64,000 bases of DNA from positions 1 through 64,000 of the forward strand of contig SGPM01000084.1 in the NCBI GenBank assembly GCA_004802725.1, read 5' to 3'. The translations under genes were made by a program, and so were the position numbers. Numbering within the stretch: the stretch's first letter is position 1; every line of letters starts with the position of its first letter. Below, one piece after another: positions 32,665 to 45,562 of this stretch. A model generated the notes under the pieces. The model was not told the origin of the DNA. It saw nothing but the letters and a program-made list of their open reading frames with translations, and ran no database searches. Source of the stretch: Antrodiella citrinella (lineage: Eukaryota > Basidiomycota > Agaricomycetes > Polyporales > Steccherinaceae).

Positions 32665-34219
32665 ATGACAGGAATGCTAGCATTGCTGACAATCTCGACA
32701 TGTATCATTGCTTTATGTTCATTCGTCGGCGCACATCCGACCGCTCCGGGACGGTCGATATCCTTTGACCTCGAACGAGAGTACTCGCTATCCGAGACTT
32801 TCGACCTCGCACACCCTCAGNANGTCTTTGATATCCACCATATATCACACGACGTGCATGGCGTATCGATAAGCCCGACAGACCAAGTTCCGCTCATTCC
32901 AAGCCGAGCACAGTACACACTTCGTGCTCGACCCACTACGATTTATCGGCCTACGTCGAACGACGTCTATCAAGCAGCCCGCTTGCGTTCCCTCCATAAA
33001 CTGGAGTCCCAAGCTATCGAATGGGAGGANGTCGATGTGTTGGGGCCCGATATAGATGATCAGCATACGTTGGGTCAGTTGGCTCGAATGACGGGGAACG
33101 CGTATGCAAAGCCTGGTCAGAGCAATTGGTATGACCTTGATGCAGATTGGAACACGGTACGCTTGTTCAGTNCGAGCCCTTTNGAATGCTCTGACAGCTA
33201 TTTGAAACAGAGCTTTCCCTTTGGTTGGGAGGATACCGCAGACGGCTTTCGCGGGCATGTCTTTCATTCCCCGGACAACAANACAGTCATCCTTAGTATC
33301 AAGGGGACGACACTACAGGGCCCTACGTCCAAGAAGGACAAGTTTAATGACAATTTGCTGTTCTCGTGCTGCTGCGCGAGGGTGGACTTTTCTTGGGTCT
33401 TCAGNACCGTTTGTCAATGTTACGCGAAGAACTGGCGCTGCGACAATCAGTGTTTGACCGACGCACTTGTTCAAGACAGTNTATTCTACAACGTCGGCGT
33501 GGTGAGCACCCCTCCATCAATCTCGTCGACTTGAAAGCTGACTGACTTGGGTCCGTCAGAACCTCATCAACAACCTGACATCGTTGTATCCGACCTCTAC
33601 GATCTGGTTGGTCGGACACTCTCTAGGAGGTGCTCTTGCGTCCCTCCTTGGTACCACTTTCGGGCTTCCATCTGTGGCATTCGAAGCTCCTGGCGAGCGA
33701 CTCGCTGCCCANCGTCTTCACCTGCCCTTACCGCCTTCCAACGACACTTCTATGCCATCTATGGCACTCGCCCCAGTCACACACGTATACCACACAGCTG
33801 ATCCAATACCACAGGGCACNTGTACGGGTGTCGGTTCCGCTTGTGCATCTGCTGGGTACGCTCTGGAGACGCGCTGTCATCTNGGAAAGTCCATTGTGTA
33901 CGATACTGTGAGCAAGCTGGGATGGAGGGTCGACGTTAGGAAGCATCCTATCAGGGAGGTCATATTGAAGGTCATCGAGGAAGCAGTCCCCGAGGGTGGT
34001 TGGGATGAAGAGTGGGAGTGTGAAGAGGACACGGCTGGGCCAGNTGGAGGCAAGGAGTGCGGTGGGCAGAGGAGGAGGGGTAGGTCTGTCCCGAGAGCTC
34101 TGCCTGAGGTGGACTGCGTAGTAAGTGTTCTTCATCAGCCATCCCATCTGGCACCGTGCTGATTTGCATGACAGGATTGTTACAAGTGGGAATTCGGCGA
34201 TTTCAAAGACCACAAGTGA
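32665..34219 (+). CDS. ATG15: Autophagic lipase ATG15
   Basis: Vacuolar phospholipase that lyses autophagic bodies, delivered through the multivesicular-body route as a type II membrane protein. The N-terminus carries one signal-anchor segment ([19 protein letters not shown]). The class 3 lipase core follows: [42 protein letters not shown], a cysteine-rich segment, then the nucleophile elbow [16 protein letters not shown], whose serine is catalytic. The family's conserved C-terminal [12 protein letters not shown] ends the protein. Introns at about 33157-33210, 33500-33559 and 34121-34174 join in phase. Several single Ns change residues but leave the frame. An upstream exon within the gap cannot be excluded, but the ATG at 32665 gives the expected anchor. 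It converges with guanine deaminase. Confidence 0.92.
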
Positions 34220-34376
34220 CGAGATCGCGCCTTAGTGCAATGTGTATGTGTATTCCAGTCATCCNGTGTTGTGCATCTAGACATAAGTATCCTGTATTAT
34301 ACAATTCCAATCTTCCTGTGTATATCTATCTATCTATCAAAGAGAGATTCCGCCGCACCGCATGAAATCTATAGGT

Positions 34377-36285
34377 CTATGCTCGTCTGAACTCCTTACC
34401 ACCGATCAACTGTCCCCTCACGTACACCCTCCTGATATTCCTATCATCGCCGCAGAAAAGGAATCTCTCCAACATGCCCTCCAACTCCGACTTGTCCGTC
34501 TCGGACCCGCTCCCAGCTAATTCTTGATCCAAGTCGACGCCCCACAGGTTCGGATTGCCGGAATCCTCACGCACGCTGACCACGAGGGCGTCGAACTCCT
34601 TCCCGACCTCCAATGAGCCTACCTTCTCCTGCAGATTGCACACTTCTGCGCCACCGAGTGTCGCGAGGTACAGAAGGGTGGAGACGGGGAGGTGCCGGTT
34701 CGCAAAAGGGATGGTCGTGGCGGCGGTATGATGGTGGGCTTGGGTGTGTTTATGTTCTGGTGCAGATAGGGCGACGACTTTAGATGCGATGCTGGCATGT
34801 TGCACCGCAGTGAGTATAGAAGGCGAAAAGCCGCCCGATACGTCTGTTCCTAAGCCAACCTGCAAACATCATCATAAATCAGTATTCAGTCCAAGAGAAT
34901 ACAATGTACCCGCTCAATAACGCTAGTACGGAAGCAAGACCCTGTCATACCTTGATGCCCTTATCAAGCAAAGCCCCGACTTTAGCCCATCCACTTCTCA
35001 AGTTGAAATTGCTTGTCGGGCAGTGGCTGATCCCTGCGTTTCTCCTCTTGATTAAGTCCACTTCGCTGCCTTCCAGATGTACGGCATGCGCCAGGATAGT
35101 GTTTGACTTGAGCAGGCCATACGCATCGTACACACCGGCATAGGTCGTTTCAGTCGGCTTGGGTCCGTGGTGGTTTGGTGGCGTTGGGAGGATGCTTGGA
35201 GGGAAGAGAGACTTGGTAAACACTATCTCCGCGGCATTCTCTGAAATGTGTGTTTGGATCGTAAGGGACGGATCTGAAGCTGCGATGCCGCCCAGCGAAG
35301 TGAGCAACTCTGGTGTACATGAGATCGCAAAGCGAGGTGTCAAAATGGGCTGTACCAGTGCATTGGAGGGCGAACCGCCCGCCGATGGCGCAAGTGAGCG
35401 GATATGCGTGATGAGCTCTAGCGTATGCAAGACAGAGTCCTGTGAGGAAGCTTCGACGTAATAGTCTGGAGAGTTGCGGTCCATGTTACATTTCTAAGCA
35501 GATGTTGAGGTCTTCAAATTCGAACGCTGGGGAACGCCTAAACTTACCTACCCCAACAAACGCACGTTGACCTAACCAAAACAGTCAATCTCCTGTTGTA
35601 CGTCGAGTCAATGCTCCGAAAGTAACGCACCAAAATTATGCACGATGTCTGCCAGTACTTTTGTACCTTCTAAGTGCAATGAGCCGTAGTAGCAGCATGT
35701 CGTCGTCTAATTCATGACACAAGTCAGCAGGGCGCTGAGTGAATAAGCAAAATTAAGACGTACGCCGTTGTCTATGATGCGCCTGACGGCAGATGTGTAC
35801 GCTCTCCGAGCGAAAGCCACGTCCTTGAATTTCGCTTCCGTTGGAAACGTGACTTTCGCGAGCCAGTCCAGAAGCTCGTGTTCTTGGCCACTGCGTGACG
35901 TGTAAGATGACAGTACCCAGTAATAATGGTAGAGACCTTGACGAACCTGCCCATGTTCGGAACTTGTGGTCCATGCTGCACCAGTAATTTGTGTGAGTTC
36001 CGTCTACAGGCCGTGTTTATGGTAATCCGGACGTACAGTATGTGTATCAATGAATCCGGGTATGAGGAATTCGCCCGTCTGAAGTTCGACGAGGAAGAGA
36101 TCCTCTCCGACGATGCCATATTTCGCCATGACATCCTGGAGTGCGCTGGGATGAACATCCTCTTCGATCCACTGGATAGTTCCTGTATCACGCGATACAG
36201 ATAACGCAGCGTTCGGAATCGCCAGATACGACGACAGCGAACCAGTAGTTGGCGTAACCAATGGACCGTAGAACACAGTAGACAT
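34377..36285 (-). CDS. GUD1: Guanine deaminase
   Basis: Zinc amidohydrolase that converts guanine to xanthine in purine salvage and nitrogen use. The N-terminal beta region leads to the metal-binding LIPGFIDTHTHGPQVPN (the two histidines of HxH are split by an intron). The next block TTTCCYYGSLHLEGTK and GQRAFVGKCNMDRNSPD match the family. Metal and catalytic residues continue in QTHISEN, HAVHLEGSEVDLI with SHCPTSN, and GLGTDVSGG (catalytic Asp). About seven exons splice in phase. The C-terminus includes the expected KVGSLEVGKEFDALVV, where the active-site barrel closes. The stop is TAG at 34377-34379. The gene appears complete. Confidence 0.92.
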
Positions 36286-38249
36286 CCTGCAGTGTGCTGA
36301 GAGATCTAGGTATGAGCTGAAGATTGCAGAGGATGGATCCGGGCAGAAGATACTAGTGGTCAGAGGACGGGAGAGCACGCCTAATCCTAATATTGCTAGT
36401 GATTGTATGGGCGCTTGTGATAGTGTGAACCCAAATTGGGAAGGTGTTCAAGATGGCGAAGCTCCTTCGGCAGTTGCGATCGTCATCGCTTCATCTTCTC
36501 ATTCCATGCTTGTATCGGGTTCTGGAACAAGAGAAGACTTGCTCGATACATCGAAAAAATGGTGAGGGGATTCGTGTGAGATGTTCGACAGGGCACATGT
36601 CTCAATGTGTCTAGCCGGTACAGAGCGGTCCGCCGAGCATGGCCGCATCAAGGAGAATTCCGATGCCTGCAGGTACATTAGATATCCACCTTGAAGTCTT
36701 CGACGTCAAACGACCTCTCAGTTGTGCTTGGGAGGCAACGCCACATCCAACCAGGTAGCGGACTTTGTTCCTAATCTGCTTTGTGACGCTTAAGATAGAG
36801 AATTCACCACAATGCACCGCGCTTTGATGGAAATGATAATCAATTGCACGCGAATATGGGTGGGGATGAGCGGTGGGCATGGCAGATATGTCCCCGTTCC
36901 AATCACGATCGCGAATAGGGGTGGGCGAAAAGGCGTGGTATCACTGTTATTCTCTGAGTGAGTGAAACGGCGTTTCCGCTCGCTCCGCGACAAAGAGGGA
37001 AGGTTCCTACACACACGACCATCTGAAGACCAGAGTTGGCCACAGAATCCATGCTGCCACTAGCCATCCGGTATCTATCTTGTTTTTAGCTATAAGACAG
37101 ATTGTTGCCGACTACAGGGGCCGCCATGAGAGAAAAGGTACCGGCATGCTCGACTGATGTATTTGTTGATCCCAAAATGCATCACCGTACGACCACTATG
37201 ACGCAGCATGCTGCAGAGTCCTGAACGCGTCCAGTATAGCCAAGAGCTTGAGGGTGTGAGGTGAACGATCACGTTGTGTGCGAACGACGCGTGAAAACGC
37301 GTCGAGGCTGTCGTACGAATGCGCCGAGGAGGAGTGACAGTCGGTTGACGCGCCTGTGGTGTTCGCTTCCGTGGCCGTGGTGGTACCGGGTCGGTCGGTG
37401 CACACATGGGTATCAAGTGATGTCAAAATTCGCCTTTTGCAGCCATCACACAAGCCTGGCGTCGGTGAAACGAGAAGGCTAGAAGCGTGTTGTATTTGCA
37501 CAAAGTGGGAGCGGGAGGGGGATTAGAAGGCGGTCCCATGACTGAGGCGCCCGCAACGACACCGACGATCTCCAGGTCCTGACAGCCTCCCTCGTAGGTG
37601 CACAACGTTACAATCAGGCATGAGCGCACAACAACAGCCTTCGAATGGGTGGAATCACAGAGACTGCAGATATAAAGTCCAGGCGACAGGTTCACGCGGC
37701 CGCACGGGGAGAGTGATGTGTTCTGTCCCAAAGAACTCCGGCCGTTGACGATGATCCTTCATCGAGTTGTTGGGTATTTATTGCGAGAACGCAAGCCCAA
37801 AAGAAGGGGAAGCCGATGGGAGGTGCCAGTGGCTGAGCGTCTTGTGTGGTCGTCTGCGGCTAAATATCCAAAGGCAGCCTTTGTATCTGCACAATTCCTC
37901 GTCGTTGCGTTCAACGTCGACAACGTACGTAGCGACAATGCTACGGAGGACAATGAGAGACATTTGTGGAGGATCAGAGTGCGGTATTGCCTCGGGCCTT
38001 GATGGCCATTGCTCGAGCGCCAGCGTCAGTGCGGACCGCTCTCTTCACATAGTCTTCACATCCGATTGCCCACGTATAAATTTCGTTTGCGCTCCTTCCG
38101 CCGTCTTTCCCTCTCACCCCCTTCCTCAACGGCCAACGCCCTCTTGTCGTCGACAGATACCCCTCCAGGACCCACTCCAAAAGTCGTCCAAGTCGTTGCA
38201 CACATTCCACACGCCTATCTATATTCCTCTTGGTATATTGTCGAGCATC
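36286..38249. other. 2 kb without a supported gene
   Basis: The region starts with the promoter of guanine deaminase and ends with the promoter of the next forward gene. A TATA-like GATATAAAG lies at about 37668 on the forward strand. A reverse frame at 37196-37501 (101 codons, with a CDGCKRR motif) is the best isolated candidate, but it has no splice partner or known domain and is not called. Confidence 0.4.
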
Positions 38250-39157
38250 ATGCCTTCGCTCAGACGAACACTCTCGTCCCCCTCTGTCCGCCTTTCTCCC
38301 TACAGCAACCCATCGTCGTCCAGCACTATCAACCAAGCCAATAGGCAGCAGGGCGGTGGTCATGGGCCTCGTCGCTCGTTGGGCTCTGAGACAGGGGGTC
38401 GCAGGGTACTTGCAGACATTGATTGGTGGACAGTGCACGCCGGTCAGATGTTCACTCCAGGTCACGTCTCCCCTAGCCAGGTTCAAGACACGGAGGATGA
38501 CGATCAGGCTGAGCAAGAGCCGCCTGTCAACACTATCACCCTCGCAGCAGCTGTCCCCGAAGACGAATTCATTGCTCCTAATACGCTGTGGCACACCGCC
38601 CTTCCCGGTTCTGGAATAGGCGCTTTCACTGAGCTAGCTCAAGTGCCATATGCATTTGGTGTGAATTTTGATGAGGTTTGTCCGTCCTTGCACACCTGTT
38701 ATACTTCGCCACAGCCAACCTTTTTTGCTTCCATCTCGTAACTATTGATACTGACTGCACTCTATTCTTGCAGCCGGCCTTGTCTCCCCTGGCCCACTTC
38801 TCAGCTTTGTCTATCGCGGCCCGTACGCCAAGCGTGCGTCGCTCCACCGTGTCTTCAAGCTCGTCCGCGGAGAGCTCCCCTACGTCTACTGTATCCTCTT
38901 TATCCCCGATGGCGGACTTGGGCTTCTCCGACATCATGTCATCGTCGACCTCCAGTTACGGTTTCGATGCGGTTCCTCTTAGTTTCCCCAGTCCCTCGAG
39001 GCCATCGCGGCAAGGCACAATGGCGACGCGTTCCGTCAGCTATTCCTTCTACGAAGCCACCAGGGAGCGTGAGCAGAGGTTCGATGATATCCCTTGCTAC
39101 CCTGCCGAGAGCTTTTCGTGCACAATGTCCGACGCGGATGATCTGTTCTTCCAGTGA
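38250..39157 (+). CDS. Ser-rich unknown protein, two exons
   Basis: Exons 38250-38675 and 38774-39157 join in phase and encode about 270 residues. The N-terminus is basic and Ser/Arg-rich (MPSLRRTLSSPSVRLSPYS). It is followed by a more ordered block, RRVLADIDWWTVHAGQ, then an acidic segment and a motif APNTLWHTALPGSGIGAFTELAQVPYAFGVNFDEPALSPL that reads as folded. The second exon is Ser-rich, with many potential phosphorylation sites, and ends in an acidic DADDLFFQ. I see no signal peptide or membrane segment. The pattern resembles a small, regulated fungal protein, but I cannot name a family. Confidence 0.7.
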
Positions 39158-41112
39158 ACAACTCGCAAACGAACGTCCCCCATTCTTGAGGAGGAAAGTT
39201 GATGTTTATGCCCGCACGCCGCGCTCCTAGTGCTTTACGAACTCGTTCTATGGTCTCTACTTCATTCCACGACGACATCGCATGACCATACAGGATGTTT
39301 CCCATCCAGCTCATAGAAATTGCGCCCCGTTCCTCCGCCACGCCGTTCCACCATCCACTATCGATCTCATCTCGCGCCTCTCATTCACTCTTGTCGCACC
39401 CCACGCTCTCGACATTGACCAGTGGCCCATCTTCCCATCATTGCCCGCGTTACATCCCAATCACCGCCTCTTTTTGCCCCCATGATACCTCTACCTCCAG
39501 TGCGACCCCATTCCACGCATTCCGGTTTTCTGCTTCGCATCTCGGTCTCGTCGCCTCATCTCACCTCAGTGGTGTTTGGTTCTCTCTTTCTCATGAAGAA
39601 TGTTACGACCACAGGGCCTTGTTCTTACCAGTCTCTTCTTCTAACGGGCCTGTTCACACGAAACGAAGATGAGGAGCCTCTCACGGTCTACTTAACTCCT
39701 CATTAAACCTAGAAGATGTCGTTCTTCTCGGTACATATCTTACCACGCTTCCATCGCCCACACGACATTGTTCACGTCGGGTTTATTCCTTCATGTCCCT
39801 CTCATGACTTAAAGTCCCCGTTGCTGTTCATTGCACACCTCCTTCCTCATTGCTTCACCGCATCTTGTCATTGATACACAAACCCGTCGCGCGTCAAAAA
39901 GTTCATTATTGTCGCGCCTGCTTTATTCATAACATCCGTTGTGTCTGCCACTCCATCTGTAACAACTGTTATACCGCCTCCTACCCATGTCTTCCTGTCT
40001 TTTGTCATCCTTCCTTCCCTTCACCCGTCCATACCCCTCCCCTCATCCGTCCCGCATCGCCGTCCTGTTCTTGGTCTCGCTTGACGTCGACGTTGTACAG
40101 AATCCCTTGCTAGTAGTAGAAGAATTCTGTTCCTGTTACCCCGTCGTACCTCTATTGTTTCGCTTGTTACTCTCTCCGTCCATCAACGTTGTCGTCGCTT
40201 TCGCAATGCTTTTCAAGTTTCAACACCGCTCTTAGTTCAACACGCCTCCCTTCGCTTTTCCAAGTTCTCGCACCAAAATAACACAACACGTTGCTTTTGT
40301 TCGGTGTCGATCTCCTCCGGGTGTCAGAAATTCAGATTGATGATTTGTGAACTGCCACCAACTAGTGACTAGTCTCGACCAACCAACGTTCAACCCTCAT
40401 TAATGTTAAACCTCAAGGTGATTTGAGGGATGTGTAATTTGCATTTACATTGGCGTACAGACCGGTCCAGCCGCCGTACACCACCTTTAGCTGAAACGTG
40501 GAATAACAAGAACAACAACGAACGGACGGACATAGGATAAATCCACATTATATCCAACTCGTATTGTACTGGCCTAGACGCATTTCAAAATGACCAGGGG
40601 TAGGACCGGGCTGATAACAGCGCCGGTATACGGATATCATAACGAGAAACGAGATTGTGGGGTGGGTGCGCGCGCAATGCGTATTGCGCGTGTCCTTGTC
40701 AATGTCATGCGTGCCGGGTTGTCCTTCTGCTTCGTGTCTCCCGTTGAATGTTCCCAGTGATATAACCTTCGAGATTCGGGGTGGCCGGGATGGGTTGCGC
40801 CATTGCGTCAACGTGGCCAAAATGCGCGATATAACGCAAGTTACGCAACGGCTCTCCTCGTCCCGGGCGCGACTCGGAAGGAGGAAAGTGAATGGAGAAC
40901 GAACGGTGGCGCGGAAGGTGATAACGACAACGGTGGGTGGACACTAGCGGTGAAGAGTAGGGTATCTTGCCAGCTCCATAGCGAGTATGTCAGATGGGGT
41001 GTCCTGCCCCGACCCGATCTCCCGCCATACTCTCTCTTCTCTCCTCACGCCCAGTGACTGGAACGTATCTCATGGGTATCCCCAGCAACGTGTATACCGC
41101 GACGAGCGATCG
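39158..41112. other. 2 kb intergenic, no supported gene
   Basis: The first 1.1 kb downstream of 39158 is pyrimidine-rich on the forward strand and may include a long 3' UTR. CTAGTGACTAG at about 40363 is a small palindrome. A reverse frame of 79 codons (40705-40944) is too short and unsupported to call. Confidence 0.45.
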
Positions 41113-43053
41113 TCACCGATACATTCCCCCGACCATATTAGGCCCCGCGACCTTGCTGAGCGTAGACTCTCCCAGCGGACCGTACCGAGCCTGTACGGTC
41201 GGTATCTTTCCGCTGCTGTTGTTCGATGGCGGCCCCGGTGCAGGCGGTGGTGGGTGGGACGCACCACGGGGTGGGACTGTCGGCCTGGAAGAAGGCCCGG
41301 ACACGGACGAAGGTGGGAGAGGCGGAGGTTGCTTGTACGGGTTCCCAGAAGCAGTGGGACCGGGTGGCGCCGATGTGGGCGGTGGTTTGGACGGTTGATT
41401 TACCTGTGGTTGTGTGGGTTGGCCGTTACGGACTTTCCAAGCATTACGAATGTTATTTGAACGTGCCAGGAGCTGACCAAGCTTGGTTAGTTATTTTGTA
41501 CGCGTTGCAGGTAGACAGAGGTAACGTACTGTGTCTTTCTCTACACCATCGGCGATACTCCTGATAATCCCTTCTACGACAGACTTATGGTTTCCATTGG
41601 GCTTGTCATCTCGGAAACGCATCATGCGCCAACATTCGTTCTCTGTATCCCAGTGTACCTCGACAATCCGGTCATCAAGCTGGTCACCATTCGCTTTCAA
41701 CCTGAGGAACATTCAGACCTGGATTGAAGAAGTATTTGTGATTGGACTCACTTTTCCCATTCCTCGTCGGACACACTCATCATATCGTAGAATTCATAGT
41801 TATTTCCGCCACTCCAAACATGCAGTTCAAAGATGGGTTTCGCAAAGTAGTCCGGCGCTGAAGGTTTGTTTGGTGACGGGGGGAAGCGCAGGATGAGCTT
41901 GAAGTCAACCGAGTTCTCTGACGGTGGTTTCCACTTCAATCTAGACGACACGCAAGGTCAAACGACATCCTGCAAAGGCAACTAAACACGCTACTCACAC
42001 ATTTTGATCTGTACCGGCCGCGTATGGTGTGTTAACACACGTGTAAATGAGACCGTCGTTCCCGTGTTGTAGAGCTGGAATGTCGATGCGGAACACATCG
42101 TCAGCATGGTATGACATTTGCACAGTCTTCACTTTGATTCTGGATGAGAGTGACACAAGCGGCGCAGACTGAGACGCAGTTCCCAAGCACAATGAAAAGC
42201 CAACTCACTCGAAAGGTTGACTATGTGCCATTTGTGGGTGGTCTCTGAGCATTCTGGAGTATGGTTTATGAAACCACTCTTGCAGTCGCTTATGTGGCGT
42301 ATATCAACATGAGGGCTAGTATATGACTGGAAAGCCAACTCACGCCGTAACGTTTGTCCAGAGGTCTCGCCATTACATTCTGATCGTCCACCACCAAGCA
42401 GTCGAAAGCCAGATATCGCAAAGTTTCCTGCGATACGAAGATCAGCAGCGCACTAAAGATGTTGAGTGGCGTCCAAGAGTGACACACTTGCTTTGTGAGA
42501 GGATCGACGTCGACGACCAGCTCCCCGTCAACAATAGTATTCCGCAGAGGCTTCAGAGGGTCCGCATGATGCGGAAAGAATAGGCCAGTTAGCTGACGAT
42601 ATGAATTGTGGCGGTCAATCTAGCAAGGCATTTCAATGTTGGTGAGTAGACTAAAACTGATGCAAACTCACAAGGTAGACTGCCTGTTCCTGCGTAACGA
42701 AATTCGTCTGAACCAACAGCAGAACCCGAATACCATCCGACTTTTCGCATACCCAAAAGCTATTGTACACACACTGTTTGGTCAGACACCCGCCACAGCA
42801 GAGACTGCGCCACTGGTTACTCACTCCTTTTGCTCCAATTTGTCCAAGTCGCCTGTTCCGAAACTGACAGGCTGACTACCGGGGAACCTGGTGTGAAGCA
42901 AAAACCAACTTTAGCCTAGTCTGGAGTTGTGGTCGTCAGACCGACGAACCTCTCATGCTCGAGCTTGCAGAGACTGGCGACGAGCTGCTTCAGCCACTGT
43001 TCCTGCTCGGATCTCTGAGGGACGGGGTTTCCAGGAAGGTCTGGTATGGGCAT
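41113..43053 (-). CDS. CEG1: mRNA capping enzyme, guanylyltransferase subunit
   Basis: Adds GMP to the diphosphate end of nascent RNA polymerase II transcripts in the nucleus. The protein starts MPIPDLPGNPVPQ, followed by a short N-terminal helix region. The catalytic motif I is CEKSDGIRVLLL, whose lysine carries the GMP adduct. Further family motifs are DGELVVD (motif III), LAFDCLVVD (IIIa-like), KWKPPSENSVDFKL (motif V, with the conserved Lys-Trp-Lys), and, in the C-terminal OB fold, DDRIVEVHWD and WRMMRFRDDKPNGNH. A Pro/Ser-rich tail of about 100 residues follows and may be disordered. About seven introns keep phase. As in other fungi, the RNA triphosphatase is a separate protein and is not seen here. 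Start ATG at 43053, TGA at 41113-41115. Confidence 0.92.
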
Positions 43054-43526
43054 GACAGATATAGGGTCGGGACCGTTACAGTATCCGGAGCGTGAAAGAG
43101 TCTGAGAGAGAAACAGGAGGATGTCACTTGACGGCCGAACGTCTGATGGGTCGATGTTTTGTACACGGCGAGCTCGAGGAGAAAAGTAACAGTATAGCCT
43201 CCGACGAGGATTTTCAGTAAAAGCTTATCGACATCGAGTCAGACCGAGACACTACTACCCCGACCTCATTGAACACACATTGCTGTACAATCAACCGCGG
43301 AATCTCTCAAATTGTTCATCGCTGTTGCTCAGGAAGGGTGATCATGCATGCATTACGGGAAAACGCCATCTAAACAGAAGCTGTCGTCGTTTCTGAAGGA
43401 AGATATGATACAGTCATTACTTATACGCACACTGCGGTATGACGCAGAGAACATCGCGATCACAAGAGGAAAGAGGGACAACGGAAAGCTAGGGACAACA
43501 TAAAGACTTCACAGTGAATACATTGT
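43054..43526. other. Short intergenic region
   Basis: The 473 bases between the CEG1 start and the SKP1 stop (both reverse strand) hold the CEG1 promoter and SKP1 3' UTR. No coding frame is supported. Confidence 0.5.
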
Positions 43527-44306
43527 TTACCGATCCTCAGCCCATTCCTGTACGAAATGTATCAGCACGAGCACTTGTCATAAAAGAGTAGAGTCGACTT
43601 ACATTCTCCTTCTTGATTTGAGCCTGCAAAAAATACGGAGAATGAGTAAAGCGTGAGCTGCGCACAAGTATAGATACGCACCTCCTCCTCAGGCGTGAAA
43701 TCGTTGACGATGTTGAAGAGCTTGCGGATCTCCTCAGGTGTCTTACCCTTGATCATATTCGCGACGGTCTTGCATCCAACGTCACTGTAAATAGCATGGG
43801 CATCGTACGCCACGATAGACTCTGAGGACGCTGGCACTTACAGAAGAGGCTTGATGTCGAGGTAGTTCGCTGCCAGGATGATCTCGAAGAGCATCTCCTG
43901 ATCGACAGTTATGAATTTTTGATCCCACTCGTTGATGTCAGTAGTGCGCTTTCGCGAGTCATCCTGGTTCTGCTCAGCGTCCGCATTCGGGAGCGGCTCG
44001 CCCCGATGATGCTCGCAGTACTCGAGGACCTGGAAGAGCGACGTGATCAGTGCAGTGAGAGACGATCCAAGCAAGGCCAAGTGCCTACTGACCTTCTTCA
44101 ATACGCTTGAGGAGACGTTAGGGAGAGGAATGGGTTGATCGCTCTCGCCGACGTCTGCAAAAGAAGCACAGTTAGGAGAGGGCGTCAGAGAGCGATGGGG
44201 TGCGGGGTCGCTCACCCTCGAGCATGTTCTTGATGAGCACGCTGCGCTCAGCGACCTCCTTGTCGACGACGAACTGCTCGCTGTCAGAAGTAACGAGGAG
44301 AACCAT
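43527..44306 (-). CDS. SKP1: SCF ubiquitin ligase adaptor Skp1
   Basis: Links F-box proteins to cullin-1 in SCF ubiquitin ligases. The BTB/POZ fold begins [29 protein letters not shown]; then [22 protein letters not shown] and the long loop rich in Asp and Gln; then [30 protein letters not shown]. The C-terminal Skp1 dimerisation helices are [43 protein letters not shown], nearly invariant across fungi. Five exons join in phase. The start at 44306 faces away from the bL27m gene with 216 bases between start codons, so the two probably share a bidirectional promoter. Complete, ending in TAA at 43527-43529. Confidence 0.95.
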
Positions 44307-44522
44307 TGCGTGAGATGAGTGATTAGGATGAAGGAGATGTGTGTGTTTGTGGTAGGAGGAAGACTTGAGGAACGGCGACATGGGGCCTCGCCACTGCCTG
44401 ATTTTGTCCCACCCACCGCTTACGTAAAGCGTATCCCTACGTATAGGCGTCTATCCGTTTCTTATTCTTTCTAGTCTGACTCTGACCTCCTCCTTTTTGT
44501 TCTCCTTTTCTCCAAGACAACC
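44307..44522. promoter_or_regulatory. Bidirectional promoter SKP1 / bL27m
   Basis: Two start codons face away from each other with 216 bases between them, so both promoters must lie here or overlap the 5' UTRs. Pyrimidine tracts (CTTATTCTTTCTAG, CTCCTCCTTTTTG) precede the bL27m ATG. Confidence 0.5.
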
Positions 44523-45134
44523 ATGTCGTTGTTTGCGAGGTGTGTCGGCATCGCTCGCAGTCCTTTCTCGCCACTGGGTACGTGCTATTATCTCCTTGTC
44601 TCGTCCAAGCACTGACAACCCTTGCACCAGGACTCGGCTCTGTACGTACTGCGACGAAACGTGCTGGAGGAACCGTCTCGAATCACGGAGGCTCTCCAGG
44701 AAAGCGCTTGGGAGTCAAGAAGTTCTCGGGTGCGCTGTCCTATTCTGTAACATCTATCGATATCGAGTCATCTGACCCCGTACGACCATACACAGATCAG
44801 TATGTCATTCCTGGCAATATCATTGTTCGCCAACGAGGCCAGCAATTCCATTGCGGACAACATGTACGCCACACCCCCTTTCCTTTTTGGTTCTCTGTGG
44901 CTCACGTTGGAAACTTTGCAGGTCGAAATGGGACGTGACCACACCATTTACGCCGTCGCACCCGGATTCGTTCGCTTCTACAAGCAAAAATGGGGCATGA
45001 AGGAGCGCAAGTACGTAGGACTAGTGTTGAACAGGGGCGAGAAGCTTCCGAGGGACGAGACTGCTGAGGGACGGAGCCGCTTCTTCGACTTTGTCAACCT
45101 GAAGGAGGTCGTCGACGACGTGCCCGCATCATGA
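44523..45134 (+). CDS. Mitochondrial ribosomal protein bL27m
   Basis: Component of the large subunit of the mitochondrial ribosome, near the peptidyl-transferase centre. The N-terminal part ([17 protein letters not shown]) is rich in Arg, Ser and hydrophobic residues, as expected of a mitochondrial targeting sequence. The bL27 signature follows: [23 protein letters not shown], then [34 protein letters not shown]. The rest is a fungal mitochondrial extension ([21 protein letters not shown]). Four exons join in phase. The yeast counterpart is called MRP7. It is divergent from SKP1. Confidence 0.93.
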
Positions 45135-45562
45135 CACCTAAGTCAAGCACTCGACAGGACTTTTTGAGTCCCAACCGGTCCTTGCTGTACTCTGCGTGGC
45201 GCAGTGAAGCTGCGTACAGTTGGAACCTTTGCAAGCAAAGCACTTCGAGCTGAGCACTGCTCAATGGTGCCATTCAGAAGGGCACTCATTACTGGTAATT
45301 AACGTTGGCACCAGGTTCAATATATTAGACGTATACATGGATAATCATAATCCGCCTTTGCACTATCGCACGCTATGAACTGCGACTCTGCGCGACAGAG
45401 ATGAGATCTTGTCAATGTTCTGTACGAGAGGTGGTGTTTGGAGATCTGAGACCAAATTTGACCCATGGGAATGACGCGGCTTGTCTCTCAACCGCCACAA
45501 CAAGAACACCAGACTGGTCGCGCGACACGCTGTTTTGTTCTTCCCTCCCTACAAATTTAGCT
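45135..45562. other. Intergenic, no gene seen
   Basis: This 428-base interval separates two forward genes. It should contain the bL27m 3' UTR and the promoter of the 5-phosphatase. No repeats or RNA genes were recognised. Confidence 0.5.

Noticed and set aside
37196..37501. Reverse 101-codon frame with CDGCKRR
   Set aside because: A single CxxC is not enough for a domain, and no neighbouring exon could be joined in frame.
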